A stretch of 64,000 bases of DNA from contig QHWB01000040.1 of assembly GCA_003222395.1 (NCBI GenBank), forward strand, positions 508,488-572,487, given 5' to 3'. The position numbers were made by a program, and so were the translations under genes. Positions 16,669 to 25,407 of this stretch are shown in pieces (the stretch's first letter is position 1; each line of letters opens with the position of its first letter). The DNA is from Acidobacteriota bacterium. Its GTDB lineage: Bacteria > Acidobacteriota > Vicinamibacteria > Vicinamibacterales > CAVVIG01. The notes below the pieces were generated by a model. That model saw only the letters and a list, made by a program, of their open reading frames with translations. It was not told the DNA's origin and ran no database searches.

Positions 16669-18297
16669 TTATGACGCCGTTTCCATCAGCTCGCCGCGCT
16701 CGTACCGCGCTTTGGTCGCCGCGCGCTGCACCTTGCCGCTCGTCGTGCGGCCGACTGTCCCGCTCGGCACGAGCGCCACCTCGTCGACGTACAAACCGAA
16801 GTCGTCGCCGATACGCCGCCGAATCGCGTCGATCAGCACATCGGACGGAACGGTCCCGCTCGGCTCTGCCACGACGACGATGCGATCGGCCCCGCCGCGC
16901 TGCATCGTGCCGAACGCGACCACGCGTCCGCGGCGGACACCGGCCAGATCGTCGACGGCCCACTCGAGATCCTGCGGGTGGAATTTCCGGCCGTTGACGA
17001 TGATGATGTCCTTGACGCGCCCGCAGACGAACAGCTCGCCGTTCGACAGGTAGCCGAGGTCGCCCGTGTACAGCCAACCATCGCGGATCGTCTGCCGCGT
17101 GAGCTCGGCGTCGTTATAGTAGCCCAGCATCACCGAGGGCCCTGCGAGCGCGATTTCACCAATCTGGCCGTCGGCGGCCGGCCGCCCCTCCTCGTCGACG
17201 ATTCGCAACATGTGGCCAGGCAGCGGCGATCCACAGCTCACGAACGCGTCCTCGACGCGCGGCGTCCGATGGCGCGGCGGGAACGTCGCCGCGAGCACGT
17301 GCTCGGCGAGGCCGTAACACGGAAGAAAACTGGTCGCACGGAATCCGGCCGGCGCGAATTTCTCGGCGAAGGCGGCGAGCGTCGGCGGGTGAATCGGCTC
17401 GGCGCCGCAGCCGGCGACGCTCCAGCACGACAGATCGAGTCCCTCGAGATCCTTGTCCTTGACGCGCCGTACGCACAGGTCGTACGCGAAGTTGGGGGCG
17501 AAGCTGATCGTCGCGCGGTGACGCGAGATGGCGCGCAGCCATTCGCCGGGGCGCTTGACGAACACGTGCGGCGGCAGCAGCACGCCCCGGCGCGCCGAGA
17601 ACAACGGGCCGAGCGCCATGCCGATCAGGCCCATGTCGTGATTGAGCGGCAGCCAGCTGACGCCGATGTCGGCGTCGGTCGTCGCAAGCCCCGCCGGTCC
17701 ATTGATCGCGTCGACGTTCGCCGCCAGGTTGCGGTGGGAGAGCGCGACGCCTTTCGGGCGCGACGTCGATCCCGACGTGAACTGGACGAGGACGATGTCG
17801 TCGAGCGACGGCGGCGCCGCCGGTTCGGGCGCGTCGCCGTCGAAGTCTTCGCGAGAGAGCACGAGCGCCAGATCGGGGCAGCTCGCGCGCGCGGCCTCGA
17901 ACGATGGCGCGAGCGTTCTGGAGGTGACGACGACACGCGCGCTGCAGGCGCGCAGGATCCCCGCGGTCTGCTCCAGATACCGCGGCAGCTCGCCCATCGT
18001 CGAGGGCGGATACAGCGATGCGGGCACGACGCCCGCCATCGACGCGCCGAAGAGCGTCGTGAGGAACTGCTCGGCGTCGGCGAGGACGATCGCGACCAGG
18101 TCGCCGCGGCGGACGCGGGCGTCGCGAAGCGCGCGCGCGACCTGCCACGACAGGCGCTGCATGTCGGCGTACGAGCGGTACGTGCCGCTCGCGGCGTCGG
18201 GCGCGGCGCCTCCCCCGTCCGCCGAGAGGAACAGATAGCCGGCGTCAGCGCGCGCGGCCTCGGCAAGCGCCTCAGGCAACGTCCGCAATCGGGCCAT
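16669..18297 (-). CDS. Fatty acyl-AMP ligase / acyl-ACP synthetase
   Basis: A 542-residue member of the ANL superfamily. The P-loop-like motif VQFTSGSTSRPKGV is at about residues 169-182, followed by ISWLPLNHDMGLIG-type and SCWSVAGCGAEPI blocks. The late GDLGYLSNGELFVCGRVKD and NGRKFHPQDLE blocks are those of fatty acyl-AMP ligases rather than CoA ligases. It would activate a fatty acid as acyl-AMP and load it onto the small carrier protein encoded upstream, with which its start overlaps by one base (TGATG). In Caulobacter an acyl-ACP synthetase of this kind is one of five genes needed for ceramide formation. Loss of the third-motif CoA-binding features was not checked in detail. Confidence 0.85.
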   Translation of the reverse strand: MARLRTLPEALAEAARADAGYLFLSADGGGAAPDAASGTYRSYADMQRLSWQVARALRDARVRRGDLVAIVLADAEQFLTTLFGASMAGVVPASLYPPSTMGELPRYLEQTAGILRACSARVVVTSRTLAPSFEAARASCPDLALVLSREDFDGDAPEPAAPPSLDDIVLVQFTSGSTSRPKGVALSHRNLAANVDAINGPAGLATTDADIGVSWLPLNHDMGLIGMALGPLFSARRGVLLPPHVFVKRPGEWLRAISRHRATISFAPNFAYDLCVRRVKDKDLEGLDLSCWSVAGCGAEPIHPPTLAAFAEKFAPAGFRATSFLPCYGLAEHVLAATFPPRHRTPRVEDAFVSCGSPLPGHMLRIVDEEGRPAADGQIGEIALAGPSVMLGYYNDAELTRQTIRDGWLYTGDLGYLSNGELFVCGRVKDIIIVNGRKFHPQDLEWAVDDLAGVRRGRVVAFGTMQRGGADRIVVVAEPSGTVPSDVLIDAIRRRIGDDFGLYVDEVALVPSGTVGRTTSGKVQRAATKARYERGELMETAS

Positions 18298-18560
18298 CAG
18301 CTGTTCGAGCGCTCTTCGACGAGCTGCGCCACCTGCGCCACGACCTGGGCGACCGTGCGCGTCGCCGGCACATCATTCAATGGAATGGAAATGTCGAAGC
18401 GATCCTCGAGCTCGGCAATCACTTCGAGCACCTGCAGCGAATCGAATCCGAGGTCGGCGACGAGGTCGCTAGCAAGCGTCGGTTCGATCGGCCGCCGGCT
18501 GACGTTCTTGAGTACGTCGATGACACCCTCTTCGATTTGGGCAGACGCGGGCTGCGACAT
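18297..18560 (-). CDS. Dedicated acyl carrier protein
   Basis: An 87-residue carrier protein. The phosphopantetheine attachment Ser is residue 41 in ADLGFDSLQVLEV, a perfect match to the DSL motif with the GFDS variant. Net charge is acidic as usual. It heads the three-gene operon with the acyl-AMP ligase and the palmitoyltransferase, so it probably presents the acyl chain to the latter, the role of the specialised AcpR of Caulobacter. It is distinct from the housekeeping carrier protein expected elsewhere in the genome. Confidence 0.9.
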   Translation of the reverse strand: MSQPASAQIEEGVIDVLKNVSRRPIEPTLASDLVADLGFDSLQVLEVIAELEDRFDISIPLNDVPATRTVAQVVAQVAQLVEERSNS

Positions 18561-18721
18561 CGCAATGATCAGGCGCCGGTGCTGAGAATAGCCTAGATCC
18601 GGCGCGAGACCAACGGCCGCGGCCCCTTTAAAAATCGTAAGTCATCGCGAAAAACCGGTGACCGCGGCCGCTCGGCCGGCGTTCGCGCGAGGGACATGAC
18701 GCGATAGGATAGGTGAGAACG

Positions 18722-19816
18722 ATGCCCTACAGGAAAATGGTTTTCGTGGCGGCGGTCGCAATATGCGCGATCGCCGCCGTGGCGGCGCAAATCGATCCGC
18801 GGACGGCGCTCGTGGAGCGCGCGGCGTGGGAGGCGCTCGGCAAGGGACAGGCGCGCCAGGCCGCGTCCGCCTTCCGGGAAGCGATTGCGGCCGATCCGAA
18901 GAACGCGCGTCTCCATCTCGGCTCGGGCATCGCCGCGATGCTCGAACGGCGCGATCGGGACGCCGGCGACGCGTTCGAGACGGCGCTCGCGCTGGATCCG
19001 AAGCTGACCGAAGCGCGGGCTCGGCTCGGCGTCGTCCGGTATCGAATGGGCGACACGGCGGGCGCGATTCGAACGTACGAGACGCTCGTCGCCGACGTCC
19101 CGTCGGACGCCGACGCGCAGGCGACGCTCGACCGGTGGCGCCGCGAGCAGGATCTCCACGATCGCATGCAGAACGCGATCGGATCGCATTTCACCGTCTC
19201 GTTCGAAGGGCCCGCCGAAGCGGCGCTCGCGAAGCAGGCGCTCGAATCGCTCGACCGCGCGTACTGGAGGATCGGCGAGGAGCTCGGCACCTACCCGAGC
19301 GATCCGGTTCGCGTCGTGCTCTACACCACCGAGCAGTTCCGCGACATCACGCGGTCGCCGACGTGGGTCGCCGGCGCGTACGACGGTACGATCCGCGTCC
19401 CGATGCTCGGCGCGATCGACAAAGCCGAGGAGCTCGATCGGGTTCTCGCGCACGAGTTCATTCACGCCGTCGTGCGCACGCTGGCCGCGCGCAACGTGCC
19501 GACGTGGCTCAACGAAGGGCTGGCCGCGGCGCTCGAGAGCAACGACCTGGAATGGGCGAACAAGCTGGCGGACAAGACGCGCGCCGTCCCGCTGCGCGCG
19601 CTGCAGAACGGCTTCACGCGGTTCAACGGAGATCAGGCGGTGCTGGCGTACGCGGCGAGCGCCCGCGCGGTCCGGCGCCTGCTCGACGAGGCGGGCGGCT
19701 TCGCCGTCGCCAACCTGCTGCGCGATCTCGGCGAAGGCATCGGTCTGGACGCGGCGTTCCTCCACCGCTTCCAGCGTCCGTTCACCGATTTCCAGGCAGA
19801 GCTGGCGGAATCGTAA
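18722..19816 (+). CDS. TPR and peptidase-MA-like secreted metallohydrolase
   Basis: A 364-residue protein. A signal peptide covers about residues 1-23. Residues 30-140 hold three TPR-like hairpins (AAWEALGKGQARQAASAFREAIAADPKNARLH and two more). A gluzincin-type domain follows: HEFIH at about 243-247, with NEGLAAALE about 20 residues later supplying the third zinc ligand, Glu. The domain matches the peptidase-MA / DUF1570-like group. ATG 18722 is preferred because AGGTGA stands seven bases before it; GTG 18713 is upstream. The gene diverges from the carrier protein gene at 18560. Whether it cleaves peptides is unknown. Confidence 0.8.
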   Translation: MPYRKMVFVAAVAICAIAAVAAQIDPRTALVERAAWEALGKGQARQAASAFREAIAADPKNARLHLGSGIAAMLERRDRDAGDAFETALALDPKLTEARARLGVVRYRMGDTAGAIRTYETLVADVPSDADAQATLDRWRREQDLHDRMQNAIGSHFTVSFEGPAEAALAKQALESLDRAYWRIGEELGTYPSDPVRVVLYTTEQFRDITRSPTWVAGAYDGTIRVPMLGAIDKAEELDRVLAHEFIHAVVRTLAARNVPTWLNEGLAAALESNDLEWANKLADKTRAVPLRALQNGFTRFNGDQAVLAYAASARAVRRLLDEAGGFAVANLLRDLGEGIGLDAAFLHRFQRPFTDFQAELAES

Positions 19817-19823
19817 CGTCAGC

Positions 19824-19898
19824 GCTCGCCTGAAAGGCTCGCGCTACAAACGTCGCAAGTGATGCGGTGACGTGTAGCGCGAGCCTTTCAGGCGAGCG
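19824..19898. repeat. REP-like repeat family A, full inverted pair
   Basis: The clearest copy of family A. The left arm 19824-19847 and the right arm 19874-19898 are exact inverted complements over 24 bases, with a 26-base spacer. It fills the gap between the convergent metallohydrolase gene and the GH99-like gene and could fold as a stable hairpin terminator in both directions. Confidence 0.9.
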
Positions 19899-19901
19899 TC
19901 C

Positions 19902-21140
19902 CTACTGATCGATCACCGTTTCCAGCAACTGCGTGAGCGTGTCGAGGCGGTACCGTCCGTTGATCGGATTGTGATAGCCGACGGCGCGCTCCGCGGCCGC
20001 CAGCTGATCGTTGTCTTTCATCGGCTCGAACTGATGGCCCTCGTGCCACTCGTTGAACGAGTTGAGGTAGACGAGGAAGAAGCCGTGCTTCATGTTGACG
20101 AGCGAGGGGTCGGTCTGCAGGCCGATGGTCGTTCGAAACGACTCACGGATGCGCGCGGCGCTGGCCAGGGTGGCAAGCTCGCGATCGGCCGGCCGCGACC
20201 AGTCGTACGCGGCGCGCCCCGGCATGAAGTCGGGCGGCGAATAACACGAATTGGGATCGACCGTCCGCAGCAGCATGCCGTCGTACCCCGGGTTGACGTT
20301 GAACGAGAACAGGAGATTCTCGTTCGAGAAGCTCTCCGCATGCCCCGCCCACGACGCCGGCTCCACGTAGTTGTCGTAGATCGCGATCCCGTCGAAGCCG
20401 CACGCCTTCGTGCGGCCGACGCTCAGCGAGTCGGCGAGCAGTGTGAGGCGATCGAAATCGCGCGCGAAGGTCTGGCGTAGCCTGTCGGTCTGTTGGCGCC
20501 AGACGCTGTCGGGCACGTAATCGGGGATGCCGCTCGTGACGCCGTGGCAGTCGGTCGACTGCGCCGGCAGAATCGTTCGAAACGATTTGAAGACGGGTCC
20601 GGACGCGCCGTCGGCGTGCTGCAGCAGGAGAAAAGTATCCCATCGCCGGCGGTCGCCGTATTCCCTGATCAAGTACTCGACGTCGGCCGCGTAGTTGTAC
20701 GCGTGCCGATCGTTATACGGCTCGACGTGGAACGTGACCGCGATGCCGTGCGCCCGCATCACGTCCATCAGCGTCGGAACGATCTCGTTGACGTCGCTGT
20801 CGCGGCCCCACCAGCTCACGTTGATCGCGCGCGCGCCGGTTCCGGCGATCCACGCCGCGTGCTGCTCCATCACCGCGACGGATCGCGAATCGTACGCGCC
20901 GAGGCGCGGCATGTAGTTCGAGGCGAGATCGATTGGCGGCTTGCGGTCCCACTGGTCCCAGTGAAAGTACGGATTCGCGCGGTACCACGGGTAGTACTCG
21001 AAGACGAAGTGGCGCGCGAGATCGGGAAAGCGATCGGCGAGCGTCTGCGACGCGCGTCGCTGCGCCAGCAGTGCACGCGTCGACACGGCGCTGCCCACCG
21101 AGGCGACGGCGACGGACCTGAGGAATTCCCGGCGGTTCAT
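19902..21140 (-). CDS. Tat-exported GH99-like endo-alpha-mannosidase-type protein
   Basis: A 412-residue protein starting with a twin-arginine signal (MNRREFLRSVAVASVGSAVS). The mature part resembles family GH99 (endo-alpha-1,2-mannosidase) and the related WbsX-like proteins: FVFEYYPWYRAN, then GARAINVSWWGRDSDVNEIVPTLMDVMRAHGIAVTFHVEPYNDRH with the FHxEPY strand, CGFDGIAIYDNYVEP, and a C-terminal YLNSFNEWHEGHQFEP, where the NEWxEG block carries conserved acids. It is a candidate for cutting internal mannosidic links in a surface or environmental glycan. The sequence MPGRAAYDW and nearby tail are less conserved. It diverges from the TraB gene. Confidence 0.8.
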   Translation of the reverse strand: MNRREFLRSVAVASVGSAVSTRALLAQRRASQTLADRFPDLARHFVFEYYPWYRANPYFHWDQWDRKPPIDLASNYMPRLGAYDSRSVAVMEQHAAWIAGTGARAINVSWWGRDSDVNEIVPTLMDVMRAHGIAVTFHVEPYNDRHAYNYAADVEYLIREYGDRRRWDTFLLLQHADGASGPVFKSFRTILPAQSTDCHGVTSGIPDYVPDSVWRQQTDRLRQTFARDFDRLTLLADSLSVGRTKACGFDGIAIYDNYVEPASWAGHAESFSNENLLFSFNVNPGYDGMLLRTVDPNSCYSPPDFMPGRAAYDWSRPADRELATLASAARIRESFRTTIGLQTDPSLVNMKHGFFLVYLNSFNEWHEGHQFEPMKDNDQLAAAERAVGYHNPINGRYRLDTLTQLLETVIDQ

Positions 21141-21162
21141 CGTTTCCGATCATAATAGCGTC

Positions 21163-22041
21163 ATGGTCCAGAAAACAGCCCTGCGATCGATCGCCGTCAT
21201 CGCCGCCATTCTCCTCGTCGCGCCGCTCCACGCCGCGGCCAAGACGTTTGCGTGGAAGGCCAGCGGCAAGGGCGGCACGGTGTATCTCGTCGGATCGGTG
21301 CACCTTCTCTCGCAGGATTTCTATCCGCTCAACCCCGCGCTCGAGGCCGCGTACAAGGACAGCGCGCTGCTCGTGGAGGAAGTCGATCTCGGCGAGATGA
21401 GCGCGCCGGAGCAGCAGTTCTCGCTCCTCTCGCGCGGCATGCTCCCCTCGTCGCAATCGCTCGACACGGTGCTGACGCCGCAGACGCTCGCGCTGCTGAA
21501 CAGGAAGCTCGGCGACCTCGGGGCGCTCGCCGAACCGCTGAAGCGGTTCAAGCCGTGGATGGCGGCGCTGACGATCGAATCGCTCGAATGGGTAAAGGCC
21601 GGCTTCGATCCGAACTTCGGCCTCGACAAGCATTTCTACGATCGCGCGAAGACCGACGGCAAGACGGTCGAGGGCTTCGAGACCGCCGACTTCCAGGTCT
21701 CGCTGTTCGATCAGATGCCGATGAAGGAGCAGGATCAGCTGCTCGCGTCGACGCTGAAGGACATCGACGCCGAGCAGGCGAACATGTCGAAGCTGATCGG
21801 CGCGTGGCGCAACGGCGACGCGCCGACCGTCGAGCAGATCGTCCTCGCCGACCTGAAAACCGAGTCAGCGCTGTATCAGCGCGTCCTCGTCGGCCGCAAC
21901 AGGAACTGGATGCCGAAAATCGAAGCGCTGTTCGGCCGCAACGGCCGCGCCTTCATCGTCGTCGGCGCCGCCCACCTCGTGGGACCCGACGGGCTCCTCT
22001 CGATGCTTCGCGCGAAGGGATATACGCTCGAACAACTCTGA
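21163..22041 (+). CDS. TraB/GumN family protein
   Basis: A 292-residue secreted or periplasmic protein. Residues 1-27 form a signal peptide ending in LHAAAK. The two diagnostic GxxH motifs of the family are present: YLVGSVHLLS at about 43-52 and VVGAAHLVGPDG near the C terminus. The conserved EVDLGE and PWMAALTIESLEW-type segments lie between. The family fold resembles EreA/ChaN-like metal-dependent hydrolases, but the physiological substrate is unknown. It begins 22 bases from the divergent GH99-like gene. Its stop is followed directly by the octamer array. Confidence 0.85.
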   Translation: MVQKTALRSIAVIAAILLVAPLHAAAKTFAWKASGKGGTVYLVGSVHLLSQDFYPLNPALEAAYKDSALLVEEVDLGEMSAPEQQFSLLSRGMLPSSQSLDTVLTPQTLALLNRKLGDLGALAEPLKRFKPWMAALTIESLEWVKAGFDPNFGLDKHFYDRAKTDGKTVEGFETADFQVSLFDQMPMKEQDQLLASTLKDIDAEQANMSKLIGAWRNGDAPTVEQIVLADLKTESALYQRVLVGRNRNWMPKIEALFGRNGRAFIVVGAAHLVGPDGLLSMLRAKGYTLEQL

Positions 22042-22044
22042 ACC

Positions 22045-22175
22045 GGGAATCGAATAATCGAATAATCGGGTAATCGGGTAATTGGGTAATTGGGTAATCG
22101 GGTAATCGGGTAATTGGCAATCCAACAATCAATTACTCAATTACCCGATTATCCAATTATCCAATTATCCAATTC
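22045..22175. repeat. AT-rich octamer array, inverted pair without a gene (empty-site form)
   Basis: Nine direct units of the form AATCGGGT/AATTGGGT (two are AATCGAAT) run from 22049 to 22120. About six units of the complementary orientation (CAATTACC, CGATTATC, CAATTATC) run from 22130 to 22175. The centre is a nine-base unmatched loop. The array fills the whole gap between the TraB gene and the S9 peptidase gene. Its low GC contrasts sharply with the flanks. The same octamers bracket the four-helix-bundle gene at 39034. Confidence 0.9.
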
Positions 22176-22180
22176 ACGTG

Positions 22181-24202
22181 TCATTGACCGTTCGCGCGCG
22201 GGAAGTGCTTCTCGTACCACGCGATGCTGCGATCGATGCTGTCGACGACGTGCTTCGATTCGCGGATGCCGTGGCCTTCGCGCGGATAGCGCACCATCAC
22301 CGCTTCGGTGCCGACGTCCTTCAGCGCGATGTAGAACTGCTCGGCCTCCGCAATCGGCACGTCGTTGTCGTTCTCGCCGTGCATCAGCAGCGTCGGCGTG
22401 TGCGCGTTCGCCACGTGGCGCAGCGCCGACCGCTGCAGCAGCGTGTCCATCAGGTTCCCCTGGTGCGGATACACGCCCCACTCCATCGCCTCGTACTGGT
22501 TGTAGTAGGTCATGTAGTTGTAGCTGATGATGTTGGTGATAGCGGCCGTGGGGATCGCAGCCTTGAAGATGTTCGTCTGCGTGATGAGCCACGTCGACAG
22601 CTGCCCGCCGTAGCTCGTCCCCTCGACGCCGAGCCGGTCGCGATCGATCCACGGATAGCGACGCAGCGCGGCGCTCACGCCGTAGAGGACGTCCTGCCCT
22701 TCGTTGCCGTTCTGATCCGCGAAGACAGCATCGGCGAACGCCTGACCGTAGCCGGTCGAGCCGCGATAGTTGACCATCAGCGTCGCCCAGCCGCGCGCGG
22801 CATATACCTGGTTCCTGAAGTTGAACGCCGGCCCCTGCTGCCCGTGAGGTCCGCCGTGGATGTTGACGATGAGCGGATATCGCCCCGCCGGCGTCATGTC
22901 GATCGGTTTGGTCAGAAACGCTTCGACTTCGAACCGATTGTCGTTCGACATGAACGTGAACGATTCCACCTCGGCGAGTTGCCTGGAACGCAGCACGGCG
23001 GCGTTCAGGTCGGTCATCCGGCGCGGCGCCGCCGATCCGACGCGGACGTACAGCTCCGCCTGATCGGACGGCGTCGCCAGCGCGTACGCCAGCGTGTTCT
23101 TCTGCATCGAGATCGATCCGACCGCGCCGCGCTCGCTGACGATCGGTTCCGGTTTGCCGCCGGCGATCGGGGCGCGATAGAGGCGCACGTCGCCCCGCTC
23201 CTGGACCGTGAACAGCAGTGCGGTCGAATCATCCGTCCATTCCGGCGCGCCCTGGCGGTTGTCGATCACCCCAATCTCCCTGCGGTTCGTGCCGTTGGCG
23301 TTCATCACCCACGCGTGCGTATCCTCCATGGTCGTTTCGCGATCGGTGAGGCCGCGCCTGGTCGCCTCGAACGCGACCATCGTGCCGTCGGGCGACCACC
23401 GCGGACGATACTCGTTGCTCTCCGTCGCCGTCAGGCGGCGGATCGATTTGTCCGACAGCTTCATCGCGTACACGTCGTAGTTGAAGAACTCGTCTTCGTC
23501 CGCGTCGCGGTTCGTCAGGAACAGCAGCTCCTGTCCGTTCGGCGACCAGTCGATCGAGTGCTCGTAGTGGCTGCCGTCGGTCAGCTGATCGATGCGGCCC
23601 GACGCCACGTCGACGACGAAGAGGTGCAGACGGCGGTTGTCGTTGAAATGCGTCAGCCCTTCGGCGGCGTCGGGTTTGTAGAGGTATCGCGTGATGACGA
23701 TCGGATCGCCCGTTGCGTTGGCCGTTTCCGGTCCCGCCACCGACGACACGAACGCGATCCGTTTGCCGTCGGGCGACCACGCGATCGTGGCGCCGCTGCC
23801 GGGAAGAGGCGCGTTGGTTCCCGTCATCTCGGCGAGAAAGCGGGCGCCCGATCCGTCGGGGCGCGAGACGACCAGTCCTGTCTTGTCGCCCACGCGGCCG
23901 CGATACGCGAGCGACCGGCCGTCGGCGGACCACACTGGATTGCCCGACGAGTCGCGTTCGCCGCCAACCCGTACCGTCTTCCCGTCGGCCACCGTCATCA
24001 CCCACAGCTGACCGTAAGGCCGTCCCGGTCCATCGTTGTTATCGACCGTATAGGCGACGCGCGATCCGTCGGGCGACACCGCAACGCTGGACACGGAGCG
24101 AAGCTTCAACAGGTCGCCGCTCTGCAATCGAGTCTGCGCGAGAACGGCAGATGAGCTGAGCGCGGCGGCCAGGACGACAAAAGAAAGACGGGAAACGAAC
24201 AT
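22181..24202 (-). CDS. Secreted S9-family serine peptidase
   Basis: A 673-residue protein with a signal peptide (about 1-22, ending VLAQ), a WD40-like/TolB-type beta-propeller (about 25-390 with repeats such as VAVSPDGSRVAYT, PVWSADGRSLAYRG, PRWSPDGTMVAFEA) and a C-terminal alpha/beta-hydrolase domain. The catalytic Ser is in GTSYGGQL at about residue 529, Asp in HGENDNDVP and His in PREGHGI. This is the dipeptidyl-peptidase / acylaminoacyl-peptidase type, which cuts oligopeptides in the periplasm. ATG 24202 is chosen because GGAGG lies five bases upstream; GTG 24208 overlaps that ribosome site. Confidence 0.9.
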   Translation of the reverse strand: MFVSRLSFVVLAAALSSSAVLAQTRLQSGDLLKLRSVSSVAVSPDGSRVAYTVDNNDGPGRPYGQLWVMTVADGKTVRVGGERDSSGNPVWSADGRSLAYRGRVGDKTGLVVSRPDGSGARFLAEMTGTNAPLPGSGATIAWSPDGKRIAFVSSVAGPETANATGDPIVITRYLYKPDAAEGLTHFNDNRRLHLFVVDVASGRIDQLTDGSHYEHSIDWSPNGQELLFLTNRDADEDEFFNYDVYAMKLSDKSIRRLTATESNEYRPRWSPDGTMVAFEATRRGLTDRETTMEDTHAWVMNANGTNRREIGVIDNRQGAPEWTDDSTALLFTVQERGDVRLYRAPIAGGKPEPIVSERGAVGSISMQKNTLAYALATPSDQAELYVRVGSAAPRRMTDLNAAVLRSRQLAEVESFTFMSNDNRFEVEAFLTKPIDMTPAGRYPLIVNIHGGPHGQQGPAFNFRNQVYAARGWATLMVNYRGSTGYGQAFADAVFADQNGNEGQDVLYGVSAALRRYPWIDRDRLGVEGTSYGGQLSTWLITQTNIFKAAIPTAAITNIISYNYMTYYNQYEAMEWGVYPHQGNLMDTLLQRSALRHVANAHTPTLLMHGENDNDVPIAEAEQFYIALKDVGTEAVMVRYPREGHGIRESKHVVDSIDRSIAWYEKHFPRANGQ

Positions 24203-24522
24203 CGGCACCTCCGGCGCGAGTATTCTACCGGCGAGGCAAGTTAATGCGCCGTGTCATCGCACTGTTCGTGTTCGTAGCAATAGCAGTGACCGTCGCGGTC
24301 GCTGCTGTTCGTCGCAGTCAACTGCGAGGAGAAAGGCGAGCTCGGTCGCGGTACTTCGCCGCGCATTCTTCAAACGATTCGCGAGGTCGTTTTCTTAACG
24401 CATGGGGCCCCACCCCCATGCGCTGACGCGCTCGGGCTGTAGCCCTCGCGCGTATCTAGAACAGAACGTCGCAGCTCCACTCTCCGCGGCTGACGCTCGC
24501 GTCGTCGCGCTCGCCGTACGAG
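24203..24522. other. Intergenic region with a doubtful 60-codon frame and a repeat
   Basis: The gap separates the outward-facing S9 gene from the rhodanese gene end. An open frame at 24244-24426 codes a hydrophobic stretch and then low-complexity residues, and it has no family features and no clear ribosome site (only GAGGCAAGTTA before ATG 24244). I treat it as unproven. The 3' half holds a copy of repeat family D. Confidence 0.6.
24421..24470. repeat. Dispersed repeat family D, copy 1
   Basis: Begins CGCTGACGCGCTCGGG and ends TATCTAGAACAGAACGTC. The same blocks recur at 34068-34115 and, inverted, at 35330-35383. It has internal short palindromes (GGGCTGTAGCCC). Confidence 0.75.
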
Positions 24523-25368
24523 CTATCTCTTCGTCGCGATCGGCAGATCGTCGCGGTTGCCCCACTCTTCCCACGCGCCATAATAGTTCCGCAGCTTGTC
24601 GTAGCCGATCAGGTGCAGCGCGAACAGATCTACCGACGCGCGCATGCCGACCTGGCAGTACGCGATCACCTCGTGCGACGGCAGGATGCCGCGGTCTTGG
24701 TACAGCTTCTTGATCTCGTCGGCCGATTTGAACGTCTTCGCCTGAGGATCGAGCAGATCCTCCCAATAGATCGGCACCGATGACGGCACGAAGCCGCCGC
24801 GCCGGATGTTGCGGAGATCCTTCCCCTCGATCTCCGCCGTGGTCCGTGCGTCGATGATTTTCGTTCCCGGCGTGTCGATCGCCTTCGCCACGTCGTCGGC
24901 GGTCGCGAGCCAGTGCGGCTGCGGATGCGCCGTGAATCGTCCCGGCGGCGGCGACGTCGCATCGGTCGATTCCGGACGATGCTCGGCCTTCCACTTGATC
25001 CATCCGCCGTTCATCAGCGCCACGTTGCCGTGGCCGAAGTAGTTGAGGATCCACCACAGCCGCGCCGCGTAGATACCGCCGCGCTCGTCGTACACGACGA
25101 CGCGCGTCGTGTCCGAGATGCCCAGCTTCGCCATCTGATCCTGAAAGGCCGCGGGCGTTGGGAGAAAGGCCGGCGGCGCCTTCGCGTCGCGAATGGCGAC
25201 GGGCGCGAGATACACCGAGCCGGGCACGTGACCTTCGCCGAATCCGCTTTGCCTCATGTCGACGATGCGGATGGTTGGATCGGCGGCGTGCGCCGCAACC
25301 CAGTCGGTGTCGACGAGTTGTTCCGGATGCGCGTAAGACATGGCGAGCAACGCAAGCAGTGGAAGCAT
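24523..25368 (-). CDS. Two-domain rhodanese (thiosulfate/mercaptopyruvate sulfurtransferase)
   Basis: A 281-residue protein with two rhodanese domains. The first (about 15-125) lacks the catalytic Cys and carries VVVYDERGGIYAARLWW. The second (about 150-275) has the active-site loop VIAYCQVGMRAS, with the persulfide-forming Cys at about residue 238. CQVGMR differs from the CxxGxTA of mercaptopyruvate sulfurtransferases, so thiosulfate is the more likely donor. A short hydrophobic N terminus (MLPLLALLAMSYA) suggests export. The gene diverges from the amine oxidase gene with 39 bases between starts. Confidence 0.85.
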   Translation of the reverse strand: MLPLLALLAMSYAHPEQLVDTDWVAAHAADPTIRIVDMRQSGFGEGHVPGSVYLAPVAIRDAKAPPAFLPTPAAFQDQMAKLGISDTTRVVVYDERGGIYAARLWWILNYFGHGNVALMNGGWIKWKAEHRPESTDATSPPPGRFTAHPQPHWLATADDVAKAIDTPGTKIIDARTTAEIEGKDLRNIRRGGFVPSSVPIYWEDLLDPQAKTFKSADEIKKLYQDRGILPSHEVIAYCQVGMRASVDLFALHLIGYDKLRNYYGAWEEWGNRDDLPIATKR

Positions 25369-25407
25369 GCCCCAGAGTGTACTCGCACCCGGTGTACAGT
25401 GAGAACG

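Noticed and set aside
22045-22175. Octamer arrays as a CRISPR array
   Set aside because: Units are eight bases in direct contact with no unique spacers, and the arrays reverse orientation; no cas gene is present.
24244-24426. Sixty-codon open frame
   Set aside because: It has no family features, ends in a repeat, and there is no convincing ribosome site.
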